A stretch of 64,000 nt of DNA from Tragulus kanchil (GCA_022376925.1 JAIOJX010000006.1:63015394-63079393); one strand, 5' to 3'; shown: positions 35,712 to 47,287, counted from the first letter of the stretch. Numbers and translations: made by a program. The notes: generated by a model not told the origin, from the letters alone.

Positions 35712-36066
35712 AAGGTTCGTATAGTCAAAGCTATGGTTTTTTCAGTAGTCTTATACAGATGCGAGAGTTGGAGCATAAAGAAGGCTGAGTGCCAAAGGAG
35801 AATTTATGTTTTCAAATTATGATGCTGGAGAAGACTCTTGAGAGTCTCTTGGATAGCAAGAAGATCAAAGCAGTCAATCCTAAAGGAAATAACCCTGAAT
35901 ATTTATTGGAAGGACAGATGCTGAAACTCCAATACTTTGGCCACCTGATGGGAAGAGCCAACTCATTGGAAAAGACCCTGATGCTGGAAAAGATTAAGGG
36001 CAGGAGGAGAAGGGTGTGACATAAGAGGAGACGGTTGGATAGCACCACTGACTCAATGGACATGTA
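35712..36066 (+). mobile_element. BovB 3' fragment, truncated copy A
   Basis: Plus-strand BovB C-terminal text: MLEKTLESLLDSKKIK, LEGQMLKLQYFGHLMGRANS and EKTLMLEKIKGRRRR. The 3' end is missing here because copy A stops at the join. Confidence 0.88.
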
Positions 36067-36409
36067 TATTAATACTGAATGAGTATAAATTTAGAAATTG
36101 TCATGGTAGCTCTTTGCTCACTATATTCAAATACTGAATGTCTCAGTCTGGAGGAGAGGAGAAACACAACAAAAACTGCTAGTCTAGACATCACAAAATA
36201 ACTAATTCAGAAGGTAGGGAACATAAAGTCATTGCTGTAATTGAGCCGAACTCTTTCATTTAAAGGCAGGAATGAATTTTCTCATTTAGATAAAAAATTT
36301 GAGTCTCTCCACTCCGTTTAATGATCTTTATTTTATTTTAGAGCAAATCATAACTATGTTACCAGTTATCAGAAGAGAATAGTTAATGCTCATTGCAATG
36401 TGAAAAGAA

Positions 36410-36605
36410 CAATGTGGTTTAGACGGTAAAGAATTTGCCTGCAATGTGGGAGATGTGGGTTTGATCCCTGGATTGGAATGATTCTTTGGAAGAGGAAATG
36501 GCAACTCACTCCAGTACTCTTACTTGGGAAATCTCATGGACAGAGGACCCTGCTGGGCTATAGTCCATGACTCTAAGACTACTTCTTTCACTTTCATTCA
36601 CTAAG
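36410..36605 (+). mobile_element. Bov-tA SINE (copy B)
   Basis: Same insertion as at 35326-35521, repeated by duplication 13. Confidence 0.85.
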
Positions 36606-36795
36606 TCAAGGTCCTATCCAGGTGAAAGAATTTTTGGCTTTAAAGAGCCTTTGACTCTTCACCATAGTCCATGCCACACTTATCAATCATAAGAAGAAAG
36701 TAATTTTCAGGGAAGAGCAATGTTGTTCAGTTTCCCTTCTGACATATCTTTTTACCTTTTCTTTTTTACCTAATACTGTAAAAACATTGCTGACA

Positions 36796-37252
36796 AAGGT
36801 TCGTATAGTCAAAGCTATGGTTTTTTCAGTAGTCTTATACAGATGCGAGAGTTGGAGCATAAAGAAGGCTGAGTGCCAAAGGAGAATTTATGTTTTCAAA
36901 TTATGATGCTGGAGAAGACTCTTGAGAGTCTCTTGGATAGCAAGAAGATCAAAGCAGTTAATCCTAAAGGAAATAACCCTGAATATTTATTGGAAGGACA
37001 GATGCTGAAACTCCAATACTTTGGCCACCTGATGGGAAGAGCCAACTCATTGGAAAAGACCCTGATGCTGGAAAAGATTAAGGGCAGGAGGAGAAGGGTG
37101 TGACATAAGAGGAGACGGTTGGATAGCACCACTGACTCAATGGACATGTGTTTGAGCAGACTCCAGAACATGATGAAGAGCAAGGAAGTCTGGAGTGCTG
37201 CAGTCCATGTGGCTGCAAAGAGTCTGACATAATTTAATGACTGAACAACAAT
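36796..37252 (+). mobile_element. BovB 3' fragment, complete 3' end (copy B)
   Basis: Same element with its natural 3' terminus: 'gactctaatg'-like text gives way to 'gtctgacataatttaatgac' and 'tgaacaacaa'. A premature TGA after GRRRRV ends the frame at 37103. It is 5'-truncated. Confidence 0.9.
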
Positions 37253-38160
37253 AGGATATCAATCAGGTGCCCTTGATAGCTATCCCATGATAATCTGAGC
37301 TGGGACTCTTAAAAGATCTTCAAGTCTACTTTTCTTGGAAGTCACTCCTTCTGTCAAGGGTGAAAAAGGGTACATGTTAGCACCAGCTGACATGTGAAAA
37401 TTGAGACCAGGAAGTAGCTCATCTTTTCAGAAACCAGCATAATGTTTGGCTCATATAGAATTCACTAAATGGCAATTTGGTAGTGATTTTTAAAGTTTTT
37501 GAATATAGCTACTTCATTTCCTTGAGTGAAAGCTAGGAAATAGGCTTTATGAGTAATAAGTAGCTTGTACAGAGATTTAGAATAAATGGATAAGAGTTCT
37601 AAAACTTTAGTAGATAGCTGTAGTGTTGGGCTATTTCTGGTCTGAGTAACTTACAAATGAAACCTAAGCAGGAGGAAAGAAGCCAGCTGCCTTTTTGCAT
37701 GTTGCAATGACAGAATGAACACATCATCTAGGAAAACAAATAACTGTAAATTCTCTTCTGAATAAGCAGAAATGGAAGATGGGGAAAGCTTCTGAAAACG
37801 TTTTATACTGGGATTTTTCACAGCTTTCCCAACCTAGGAGGTTTTAAAAGAATTGTTTTATGCGGTTTTGGTCTCCACTTACAACATACGGCAGCCTATT
37901 CCTGAACACAAAGAGGTACTTTAGGATGTCCAGTGAGTGACCAGTGGTTTGCCTTTTTAATTCTTCAAAATACAAGAATTAAACTTATTGCTGAAAACCA
38001 CTTTTTGTTTGCCAGGGTTAATAATAACCTATTCTTTAACACTAGTTTCTCTGGTTTCTATGCTTTCTTATATTCCATTGAGACTTTCTGAGAGGTCAAG
38101 AATGAAAGAATGATATTCTTTTCTTTTTTTAAAACTAAATCCAAAAGCTCTCTCTCTTAG
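37253..38160. other. Unassigned sequence
   Basis: No gene or repeat family recognised. Most of it recurs downstream through duplication 14. Confidence 0.4.
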
Positions 38161-39892
38161 TTTTTATTTTCAATAATCTGTGTGACCTCTCCTTGGTATC
38201 ACTGACCACCTACTCCTCCTTGAAACCTCCTCTGTTCTGACTTCCAAAAGACTGTGTGTTCCAGTCTCTGTCTATCTCTTTGATAGTGCCTCAGTTTCTT
38301 CCACAGCCTCTCTTATTCTTCTAAATTCTTGATGCTGGGCATTTCCTTGGGCTCTGTTTCTGCCTTCTGGTCTCTCCCCAAGAGAGCAGATCCATTCTAA
38401 CCTCTGCCCTTCCCTCTGTGCTATGTGGATGCTCCCAGATCTGTATTGCTATACTGTCTATGTCTTCATAGTAACATTTCCTTCAGTCTGCACTCTCTCA
38501 GTTTGATGTAACAAGTCTCAAACTCATTGTCCTAACATCAAACCAAGATCCCTATGCAGTTGTACCTTCTCAGTCAAGGAACACTTCTTCTGTGGCCTAT
38601 TCTTTCCCTTCATTCTTCATAAGCAATCTGGCACCCAGTACTGAAGACTTCCCTCTGAAGTGTCTCATATTTCTTCCTGCTTCTTTTGTATGCACTACAA
38701 CTATACAAGCCACGCCCAGAGTTAAATTTAAGTAAGCTTGTACAGAGATTTAGAATAAATGGATAAGAGTTCTAAAACTTTAGTAGATAGCTGTAGTGTG
38801 GGCTATTTCTGGTCTGAGTAACTTACAAATGAAACCTAAGCAGGAGGAAAGAAGCCAGCTGCCTTTTTGCATGTTGCAATGACAGAATGAACACATCATC
38901 TAGGAAAACAAATAACTGTAAATTCTCTTCTGAATAAGCAGAAATGGAAGATGGGGAAAGCTTCTGAAAACGTTTTATACTGGGATTTTTCACAGCTTTC
39001 CCAACCTAGGAGGTTTTAAAAGAATTGTTTTATGCGGTTTTGGTCTCCACTTACAACATACGGCAGCCTATTCCTGAACACAAAGAGGTACTTTAGGATG
39101 TCCAGTGAGTGACCAGTGGTTTGCCTTTTTAATTCTTCAAAATACAAGAATTAAACTTATTGCTGAAAACCACTTTTTGTTTGCCAGGGTTAATAATAAC
39201 CTATTCTTTAACACTAGTTTCTCTGGTTTCTATGCTTTCTTATATTCCATTGAGACTTTCTGAGAGGTCAAGAATGAAAGAATGATATTCTTTTCTTTTT
39301 TTAAAACTAAATCCAAAAGCTCTCTCTCTTAGTTTTTATTTTCAATAATCTGTGTGACCTCTCCTTGGTATCACTGACCACCTACTCCTCCTTGAAACCT
39401 CCTCTGTTCTGACTTCCAAAAGACTGTGTGTTCCAGTCTCTGTCTATCTCTTTGATAGTGCCTCAGTTTCTTCCACAGCCTCTCTTATTCTTCTAAATTC
39501 TTGATGCTGGGCATTTCCTTGGGCTCTGTTTCTGCCTTCTGGTCTCTCCCCAAGAGAGCAGATCCATTCTAACCTCTGCCCTTCCCTCTGTGCTATGTGG
39601 ATGCTCCCAGATCTGTATTGCTATACTGTCTATGTCTTCATAGTAACATTTCCTTCAGTCTGCACTCTCTCAGTTTGATGTAACAAGTCTCAAACTCATT
39701 GTCCTAACATCAAACCAAGATCCCTATGCAGTTGTACCTTCTCAGTCAAGGAACACTTCTTCTGTGGCCTATTCTTTCCCTTCATTCTTCATAAGCAATC
39801 TGGCACCCAGTACTGAAGACTTCCCTCTGAAGTGTCTCATATTTCTTCCTGCTTCTTTTGTATGCACTACAACTATACAAGCCACGCCCAGA
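37562..39892. repeat. Tandem near-identical duplication 14 (37562-38720 / 38735-39892)
   Basis: Offset 1172-1173. The linker 38721-38734 ('gttaaatttaagta') joins the copies. Copy B continues 'ttactgaaccatttttat', which is L2-like. A G-run difference ('gtgttgggc' against 'gtgtgggc') lies near the start of copy B. Confidence 0.92.
38165..38720 (+). mobile_element. L2 fragment (copy A)
   Basis: Pyrimidine-rich L2 ORF2-end text: 'actgaccacctactcctcct', 'tctcccagatctgtattgct'-type block, 'aactcattgtcctaacatca'. The subfamily is not resolved. Confidence 0.6.
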
Positions 39893-39925
39893 TTACTGAA
39901 CCATTTTTATGTATGGTCACATAAG
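39338..39925 (+). mobile_element. L2 fragment (copy B, longer)
   Basis: Repeat of 38165-38720 that continues past the point where copy A breaks. Confidence 0.6.
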
Positions 39926-40094
39926 GACCCATCTAATCAATCAATATAATATGGACTCCTCCTTTTGGGTATATTTGTATCTTATTACTTTATGAAGAGA
40001 TGGGAATATCAGATCATTTACTTGCTTCCTGTGAAAACTGTATGCAGGTCAAGATGAAATAGTTAGAACTGAACATGGAAAAATAGACTAGTTC

Positions 40095-40982
40095 CAAGTT
40101 GGGAAAGGAGTATATTGTCACCTTGCTTATTTAACTTATATGCAAAGTATATGATGCAAAATGCTGGAGTAGATAAAGCACAAGCTGGAATCAAGATTGT
40201 GGGGAGAAATATCAATAACCTCAGATACGCAAATGACACCATGGCAGAAAGTGAAAAGGAACTAAAGAGCTTCTTGAAAGTGAAAGAGAGTGAAAAGGCT
40301 GGCTTAAAACTCAACATTCAAAAAATGAAGATCATGGCATCCAGTCCCATCACTTCGTGGCCAATAGATAAGCAAACAATGGAAACAGTTACAGACTTTA
40401 TTTTCTTGAACTCCAAAATAACTGTGGATGGTGACTGCAGCCATGAAATTAAAAGATGCTTGCTCCTCAGAAGAAGAGTTATGACAAGCCTAGATAATGT
40501 ATTAAAAAGCAGATACATTACTTTGCAAAGATCCATATAGTCAAAGCTATGATTTTTCCAGTATTTATGTACAGATGTGAGAGGTGAACAATAAAAATGA
40601 CTGAGCACTGAAGTTAATGCCTTTGAACTGTAGTGGTGGGGAAGACTTTTGTGAGTCCCTTAGACAGCAAGGAGATCAAATCAGTCAATCCTAAAGGAAA
40701 TCAGCTCTGAATATTCACTGAAAGACCTGATACTGAAGCTGAAACTCCAGTACGTTGACCACTTGTGGAGAGCCGACTCACTGGAAAAGACCCTGATGCT
40801 GAGAAAGATGGAAGGCAGGAAGAGAAGGGGGAGACAGAGGATGAAATGGTTGGGTGGCATCACCAACTCAATGGACGTGAGTTTGAGCAAACTCTGGGAA
40901 ATGGGGAAGGACAGGGAGGACTCACATGCTCATGGGATTGCAAGAGGTCAGACAGGTCTGAGAGACTTAACAACAACCACTT
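40095..40982 (+). mobile_element. BovB fragment covering the end of the RT domain, YADD mutated to YAND
   Basis: This is the longest BovB piece in the window. From 40115 one frame reads SPCLFNLYAKYMMQNAG, AGIKIVGRNINNLRYAND, GLKLNIQKMKIMASSPITSW and DGDCSHEIKRCLLL. The catalytic YADD motif is YAND (40226-40237), and the two residues normally following it are missing. The frame stops at 40540. C-terminal motifs reappear in other frames (SLEKTLMLRKMEGRKRRG at about 40763 on). The 3' end reads 'acttaacaacaacc'. It is inactive and 5'-truncated. Confidence 0.93.
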
Positions 40983-41689
40983 GAATAATTACTTTTACTG
41001 ACTTTTGTGTCCTTTAGTAGAATACTGAAATCTCTTTGTGTGTTTAATAGAAAGATACAGGGACTGAATGTGTTACCAGTCTCCTGTGGGTTGGGAATTT
41101 TTCAATGTGTCCTACGCCCAGAGTCACAAATGTCAATTGAATGAGACCAGCTTTGGTATTACAGAGCAGAAACTTTGTTCATTGATCAAATAATGGAGAA
41201 GAGAGGGCTCCTGCTCTAAAGACACCTCCTCTCCGAATGGCAGGCATATCATCAGGGCTCTAGAATTTCAGAAGCAGCTGAAGCATATGCAGTCTTTCAA
41301 ACTCCTTTGCAAATGGCACAAATTGTGCCTAGCAAAGTACAAATACTCCTTTTGGGTGGAGATTTTAGCATGGTAATAAAGCAAAGTGACTTTCAGACAC
41401 CTTCAGCTTTTATCTGTGCAGGCTTATTCCTGTGGTCAAGTCAGGGTTAGATCTGTGCAATTGATCCACTGTATATCTCTCAAAGTACATCAAAGCATCT
41501 CTGCCAAACATCAGGTAATTTTGACAAACACAGAGATAAAATACAGCTAGCGTCCTTCAGCTCTCAGAGTCTGGTTTAGAAGCACAGAGAAAAATCAGGG
41601 CAAGTGTCCTTCAGTTTTGAGAGGCTGGTATGGCTGACAAATATAGTTGGTTTTTCAGGATTAGAGCGAGGAGGAGGGAAGGAACATAA
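40983..41689. other. Unassigned block, possibly LTR-derived
   Basis: It contains 'gagaccagctttggtatta', 'tttgttcattgatcaaataa' and 'gagagggctcctgctctaaa'. These words look like those of ruminant LTR elements, but I cannot name a family and see no terminal repeats, primer site or coding remnant. From 41442 it recurs in duplication 15. Confidence 0.3.
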
Positions 41690-41792
41690 GCATAAAATGA
41701 GACTAGGGTCATCCTGAGAGCCATAAGGGCTGTGCTAAAGATTCTGATTTTTATCCTAAGGGAAATATGGAGCCACTAGCATAGAAAGGTAG

Positions 41793-41868
41793 GATCTATC
41801 TATCTATCTATCCATCATCTGTCTATCTATCTATCTAGCATGTGTGTGTGTGTATGTGTGTGTGTAAT
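41793..41868. repeat. (TCTA)n plus (TG)n microsatellite (copy A)
   Basis: A tetranucleotide TCTA/TCCA run followed by a GT-rich run 'gtgtgtgtgtgtatgtgtg'. The second copy is at 42904-42979 and has the same length. Confidence 0.92.
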
Positions 41869-42085
41869 GATTAATTTGTGTTTAAATGAAATACTCCAAA
41901 TTCAAAGAAAGATTGGGTTGTAAGGAGACAACAGTGGAAGTAGAGAAACTGGTTAGTCAGAAGTCTATTGCATAGTTCAGGGGAGAAGAGATGCTGACTT
42001 AGGCAAGAGTGATGGTGAAGAATAGAGGGATTGATGAAAGAAAGAGTTATATTAAAAGATGCAGTCTCAAGGCACTTAGACTTTT

Positions 42086-42217
42086 TTCTTTTCTTTCTTT
42101 TCTTTTTGGTCACTCCAAATAGCTTATAGGATCTTAGTTCTCCCATGAATGACTGAATCTGGACCAATGGCAGTGAAGCACTGAGTACTAACTGCTGGAC
42201 TGCCAGGAAATTCTAGA
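42086..42217 (-). mobile_element. CHR-type SINE, minus strand (copy A)
   Basis: A 'cttttctttcttttctt' tail, then 'ggtcactccaaatagcttat', ending 'ctggactgccaggaaattct'. It is a short, diverged tRNA-SINE. It repeats at 43197-43328. Confidence 0.7.
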
Positions 42218-42800
42218 CACATAGTTTAGAAAGAGATAATGACATAGAAAAAAATGGCAAGGTAGTGAGAGATGGCAAAAATAAGCACAGATGAATTCAC
42301 CAATGGCATAAAGGAAGAAGTCATCAACTATAGTTCAGGTAAATCAGAGGTCTTACAGAGACCACTCTAAATATTTAAATTCGGCTGACATTGTGGTTGT
42401 AAGGGTGAGGGTGGGGTGACAAAACATGTCTGGAAAAGAATTAATGTGCATTTAATGAAGGGCTTTAATTGGACTTTATTCTGTGGAATTGGGAGTCATT
42501 GAAATATTTACAACAGTGAAGGGTCATAACATTTGAATTTGGAGCAGGTTTCCAGGGTTAGATCTGTGCAATTGATCCACTGTATATCTCTCAAAGTACA
42601 TCAAAGCATCTCTGCCAAACATCAGGTAATTTTGACAAACACAGAGATAAAATACAGCTAGCGTCCTTCAGCTCTCAGAGTCTGGTTTAGAAGCACAGAG
42701 AAAAATCAGGGCAAGTGTCCTTCAGTTTTGAGAGGCTGGTATGGCTGACAAATATAGTTGGTTTTTCAGGATTAGAGCGAGGAGGAGGGAAGGAACATAA

Positions 42801-44060
42801 GCATAAAATGAGACTAGGGTCATCCTGAGAGCCATAAGGGCTGTGCTAAAGATTCTGATTTTTATCCTAAGGGAAATATGGAGCCACTAGCATAGAAAGG
42901 TAGGATCTATCTATCTATCTATCCATCATCTGTCTATCTATCTATCTAGCATGTGTGTGTGTGTATGTGTGTGTGTAATGATTAATTTGTGTTTAAATGA
43001 AATACTCCAAATTCAAAGAAAGATTGGGTTGTAAGGAGACAACAGTGGAAGTAGAGAAACTGGTTAGTCAGAAGTCTATTGCATAGTTCAGGGGAGAAGA
43101 GATGCTGACTTAGGCAAGAGTGATGGTGAAGAATAGAGGGCTTGATGAAAGAAAGAGTTATATTAAAAGATGCAGTCTCAAGGCACTTAGACTTTTTTCT
43201 TTTCTTTCTTTTCTTTTTGGTCACTCCAAATAGCTTATAGGATCTTAGTTCTCCCATGAATGACTGAATCTGGACCAATGGCAGTGAAGCACTGAGTACT
43301 AACTGCTGGACTGCCAGGAAATTCTAGACACATAGTTTAGAAAGAGATAATGACATAGAAAAAAATGGCAAGGTAGTGAGAGATGGCAAAAATAAGCACA
43401 GATGAATTCACCAATGGCATAAAGGAAGAAGTCATCAACTATAGTTCAGGTAAATCAGAGGTCTTACAGAGACCACTCTAAATATTTAAATTCGGCTGAC
43501 ATTGTGGTTGTAAGGGTGAGGGTGGGGTGACAAAACATGTCTGGAAAAGAATTAATGTGCATTTAATGAAGGGCTTTAATTGGACTTTATTCTGTGGAAT
43601 TGGGAGTCATTGAAATATTTACAACAGTGAAGGGTCATAACATTTGAATTTGGAGCAGTAGCAGTGAAGAGACTGGGTTAGAGTAAGAGTTGACTGGAGC
43701 CAGGGAAACCAGCTGGGAGTCTCTTGTGGTTATACAGATTAGAGAGGATGAAGTCAGAAATTACAGCAGCGGCAGTGAAGAGGGTGAAGAAGGAATGGAA
43801 TAAGAAAATATGGAGATGACAAAATTATCAGGATTTCTGAATGATTATATGAGGTGTATTAATGAGAAGAAGAAATCCAAGCCCCATTCCATGTTTCTGT
43901 TATGGGTAACTGGGCAAGTGATGGGGCCAATGACCAGAACCAGGGACACACTTAAGACAAGGAATAATGAACTTCATTTGGGACTGGTGAGGCAGATAAG
44001 CCTCTGGAATGTCACATGGAGATGTTCAATAAATAGTTGAAAAGAACAATCTGGACTGAA
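42801..44060 (-). mobile_element. L2 remnants, minus strand (copy B and continuation)
   Basis: Repeat of 41690-42546 which then runs on into new L2 antisense text ('gggaaaccagctgggagtct', 'cagcggcagtgaagagggtg', 'gtcacatggagatgttcaat'). Confidence 0.6.
43197..43328 (-). mobile_element. CHR-type SINE, minus strand (copy B)
   Basis: Second appearance of 42086-42217, via duplication 15. Confidence 0.7.
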
Positions 44061-44789
44061 CTGGAGACACATGCACACGAGTTATCGTTACATAGATGCT
44101 GACTGAAGAAGCTTCCTGACAATGGTAGTCCCGCTTCTTTCTTCTGGTAGATCCCCGAGGGTATCATTTTAGTGCTCTGTATTTTATAGCTTTGTCCAAA
44201 GACGTTTTAAAGTCTAGTGTTACCATCATGAGGGCAGGTACGTTCTATGTATATTTTGAAGCACTTCAGAACAGTATCAAGTTCAAAAGAGAAGAGGTAA
44301 TCTGGTTGACAAGCCAGCATTGTAAATCTTAGGGCACTGTAAGTGCAGAGGCAAGACTGTATCCCATGAATTCCTCACCTACTTTTACAGAATACTGGAT
44401 GGCAAACCCTTAGGGGGTGATATATGGTTTGTCATTAAAATCATTGATACTTGCTTGACAGGTACTCTGCCAACTTGTTTGCTTTTTACACGCAGTATGT
44501 TACTATCATCATGGTTTCAAAAGCCTTGAAACACCTTAGGCAAAATCAGAACATGTACATAGAAGAAAAATTGATCCCTTCCTTTCTTCTGACTGTGCTT
44601 GGTGGATTTTGGATGCCAGGGTGTGAGTCACAAGATTAAAGGAAAGCCTGAACACTCAGATATGGGATGTCAGAACTGACTTTTCAAACATGAGTGTGTG
44701 TGTGTGTAGATCACATTCTGCAGTGAGACTTTCATAAAGCTGAAATGACCTGGGTATATAGTAAGAACTCAGGAAGATGGTGATGATGA
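44061..44789. other. Unassigned sequence with a short (GT)n
   Basis: No gene recognised. A (GT)n run lies at about 44693-44708. From 44465 this sequence recurs in duplication 16. Confidence 0.4.
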
Positions 44790-44925
44790 TTCATAGCAAC
44801 CCTATAAGGTAACTTTTATTACTATGTCAACTGACAGGTGAGGAAACAAATAGAAAACTATGAAACATGCCCAAAGTTACACAGCTAGGAAGAGGTAGGG
44901 AAATCACTTGAAACTGGATTTGTTT
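44790..44925 (-). mobile_element. MIR SINE (copy A)
   Basis: Reverse MIR core: 'gacaggtgaggaaac', 'catgcccaaagttacacagc', 'taggaagaggtaggg'. It repeats at 45987-46122. Confidence 0.78.
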
Positions 44926-44939
44926 GTTTCTAGAACTAT

Positions 44940-45075
44940 TAAAGCTATTCACTTGACAGATATTTATTGAACACTTTTCACTACATGCTAGACTGGGGTA
45001 AAATGTTGAATCAAACATATGTTCCCACATTCAAGGAAATTCACAGTCTAATCAGCCAGAAAGACAATCTAATTA
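44940..45075 (-). mobile_element. L2 3' end, minus strand (copy A)
   Basis: 'gatatttattgaacactttt', 'catgctagactgggg' and 'cacagtctaatcagccag' follow the order of the antisense L2 3' terminus. The second copy is at 46137-46272. Confidence 0.65.
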
Positions 45076-45084
45076 TATAAAAGT

Positions 45085-45291
45085 ATGCATGTGTACTATG
45101 TCCAACTCTTTGCAACCTTATGGACTATGCCCTCCAGGCTCCTCTGTCCATGAGAGAGACATGCCTGGAGAGGCATGAATATTGGAGTGGGTTGCCATTC
45201 CCTTCTCCAGGGGATCTTCCTGACCTAGAGATCAGAACTGATTCTCTTGCATTGCAGGCAGATTATTTGCCATGTGAGCCACCAGGGAAGT
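45085..45291 (-). mobile_element. Bov-tA SINE, minus strand (copy A)
   Basis: The reverse BovA body 'tatgtccaactctttgcaac' and 'ctcctctgtccatgagag' leads to the tRNA-like head 'cattgcaggcagattatttg' and 'gagccaccagggaagta'. Confidence 0.9.
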
Positions 45292-45326
45292 ATAAACTGT
45301 GCTAAATATTATGAAGTAAATGTACA

Positions 45327-45656
45327 TGGAGATATTATGGCAGAAAGCAAAGAGAAACTAAAGAGCCTCTTGATGAAGGTGAAAGAAGAGAGTGAAAAAG
45401 CTGGCTTAAAACCCAAATTTCAAAAAATGAGGATCATAGCATCCAGTCCCATCACTTCATGGCAGATAGATGGGCAAACGACAGAAACAGTGACAAACTT
45501 TATTTTCTTGGTTTCCAAGATCACTGTGGATGGTGACTGCAGCCATGAAATTAAAAGATGCTTGCTCCTTGGAAGAAAAGCTATGACAAACCTAGACAGC
45601 ATATTAAAAAACAGAGACATTACTTTGCCTGCAAAGGTTGATATAGTCAAATCTCT
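45327..45656 (+). mobile_element. BovB fragment, truncated copy A
   Basis: MAESKEKLKSLLMKVKEES, ASSPITSWQIDGQTTETV and DGDCSHEIKRCLLLGRKAM are readable. It is cut at the join before the CESW motif. Confidence 0.9.
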
Positions 45657-45986
45657 GGAGTGTCTGCCAACTTGTTTGCTTTTTACACGCAGTATGTTAC
45701 TATCATCATGGTTTCAAAAGCCTTGAAACACCTTAGGCAAAATCAGAACATGTACATAGAAGAAAAATTGATCCCTTCCTTTCTTCTGACTGTGCTTGGT
45801 GGATTTTGGATGCCAGGGTGTGAGTCACAAGATTAAAGGAAAGCCTGAACACTCAGATATGGGATGTCAGAACTGACTTTTCAAACATGAGTGTGTGTGT
45901 GTGTAGATCACATTCTGCAGTGAGACTTTCATAAAGCTGAAATGACCTGGGTATATAGTAAGAACTCAGGAAGATGGTGATGATGA

Positions 45987-46122
45987 TTCATAGCAACCCT
46001 ATAAGGTAACTTTTATTACTATGTCAACTGACAGGTGAGGAAACAAATAGAAAACTATGAAACATGCCCAAAGTTACACAGCTAGGAAGAGGTAGGGAAA
46101 TCACTTGAAACTGGATTTGTTT
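45987..46122 (-). mobile_element. MIR SINE (copy B)
   Basis: Second appearance of 44790-44925, via duplication 16. Confidence 0.78.
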
Positions 46123-46281
46123 GTTTCTAGAACTATTAAAGCTATTCACTTGACAGATATTTATTGAACACTTTTCACTACATGCTAGACTGGGGTAAAA
46201 TGTTGAATCAAACATATGTTCCCACATTCAAGGAAATTCACAGTCTAATCAGCCAGAAAGACAATCTAATTATATAAAAGT

Positions 46282-46488
46282 ATGCATGTGTACTATGTCC
46301 AACTCTTTGCAACCTTATGGACTATGCCCTCCAGGCTCCTCTGTCCATGAGAGAGACATGCCTGGAGAGGCATGAATATTGGAGTGGGTTGCCATTCCCT
46401 TCTCCAGGGGATCTTCCTGACCTAGAGATCAGAACTGATTCTCTTGCATTGCAGGCAGATTATTTGCCATGTGAGCCACCAGGGAAGT
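46282..46488 (-). mobile_element. Bov-tA SINE, minus strand (copy B)
   Basis: Same insertion as at 45085-45291, repeated by duplication 16. Confidence 0.9.
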
Positions 46489-46523
46489 ATAAACTGTGCT
46501 AAATATTATGAAGTAAATGTACA

Positions 46524-47287
46524 TGGAGATATTATGGCAGAAAGCAAAGAGAAACTAAAGAGCCTCTTGATGAAGGTGAAAGAAGAGAGTGAAAAAGCTG
46601 GCTTAAAACCCAAATTTCAAAAAATGAGGATCATAGCATCCAGTCCCATCACTTCATGGCAGATAGATGGGCAAACGACAGAAACAGTGACAAACTTTAT
46701 TTTCTTGGTTTCCAAGATCACTGTGGATGGTGACTGCAGCCATGAAATTAAAAGATGCTTGCTCCTTGGAAGAAAAGCTATGACAAACCTAGACAGCATA
46801 TTAAAAAACAGAGACATTACTTTGCCTGCAAAGGTTGATATAGTCAAATCTCTGGTTTCTCCAGTGGTCATGTATGGATGTGAGAGTTGGAAGACAAAAA
46901 AGCCTGAGCACAGAATAATTGATGCCTTCAACCTGTGGTGCTAGAGAAGACTCTTGAGAGTCCCTTGGACAACAAGGAGATCAAATCAGTCAATCCTAAA
47001 GGAAATCAGCTCTGAATATTCATTGGGAGGACTGATACTGAAGCTGAAGCTCCAATACTTTGGCCATCTGATCCAAAGAGCCAATTCATTAGAAAAGACC
47101 CTGATGCTGGAAAAAATAGAAGGCAGAAGGAGAAGGGGACGACAGAGGATGAGATGGTTAGATGGCATCATGGACTCAATGAACACAACTTTGAGCAAGC
47201 TCTGGGTGACTGTGAAGGACAGGAAAGCCTGGCATGCTACAGTCCATTTGGGTCACAAAGAGTTGTACATGACTGAGTAACTGAAGT
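46524..47287 (+). mobile_element. BovB 3' part with a nearly open C-terminal frame (copy B)
   Basis: The best preserved BovB piece. One frame runs from MAESKEKLKSLLMKVKEES through FIFLVSKITVDGDCSHEIK and VVMYGCESWKTKKPEHR to LWC. There a Trp codon (TGG in the consensus WCWRRLL) is TAG at 46942-46944. The same frame continues to 47280 with RRLLRVPWTTRRSNQSILK, LQYFGHLIQRANSLEKTLML and GRQRMRWLDGIMDSM. The RT catalytic region is absent, so it cannot be active. Confidence 0.93.

Larger units (their letters stand above)
34999..37149. repeat. Tandem near-identical duplication 13 (34999-36065 / 36083-37149)
   Basis: Offset 1084. Copy A breaks off inside BovB at 'ggacatgt', followed by 'atattaatactgaatga'. 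Copy B carries the proper BovB continuation 'gtttgagcagactcc'. Differences inside: 'cataataag' against 'cataagaag' and 'cagtcaatcc' against 'cagttaatcc'. Confidence 0.92.
41690..42546 (-). mobile_element. L2 remnants, minus strand (copy A)
   Basis: Reverse L2 words: 'gattctgatttttatcctaa', 'ggagccactagcatag', 'ctattgcatagttcagggga' and 'attggactttattctgtgg'. They are interrupted by a microsatellite and a CHR SINE. Confidence 0.55.
41442..43657. repeat. Tandem near-identical duplication 15 (41442-42546 / 42553-43657)
   Basis: Offset 1111 throughout, including the tetranucleotide array, whose length is identical in the two copies. The join is a six-base linker, 'ggtttc'. One substitution ('gggattgatg' against 'gggcttgatg'). 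An identical microsatellite length argues against old independent copies. Confidence 0.92.
44465..46854. repeat. Tandem near-identical duplication 16 (44465-45656 / 45663-46854)
   Basis: Offset 1197, the longest of the series. Copy A ends inside BovB at 'caaatctctgg', then 'agtg' joins to 'tctgccaacttg'. Copy B continues with the expected BovB 'tttctccagtggtcatgtat'. The copies are almost indel-free. Confidence 0.93.
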
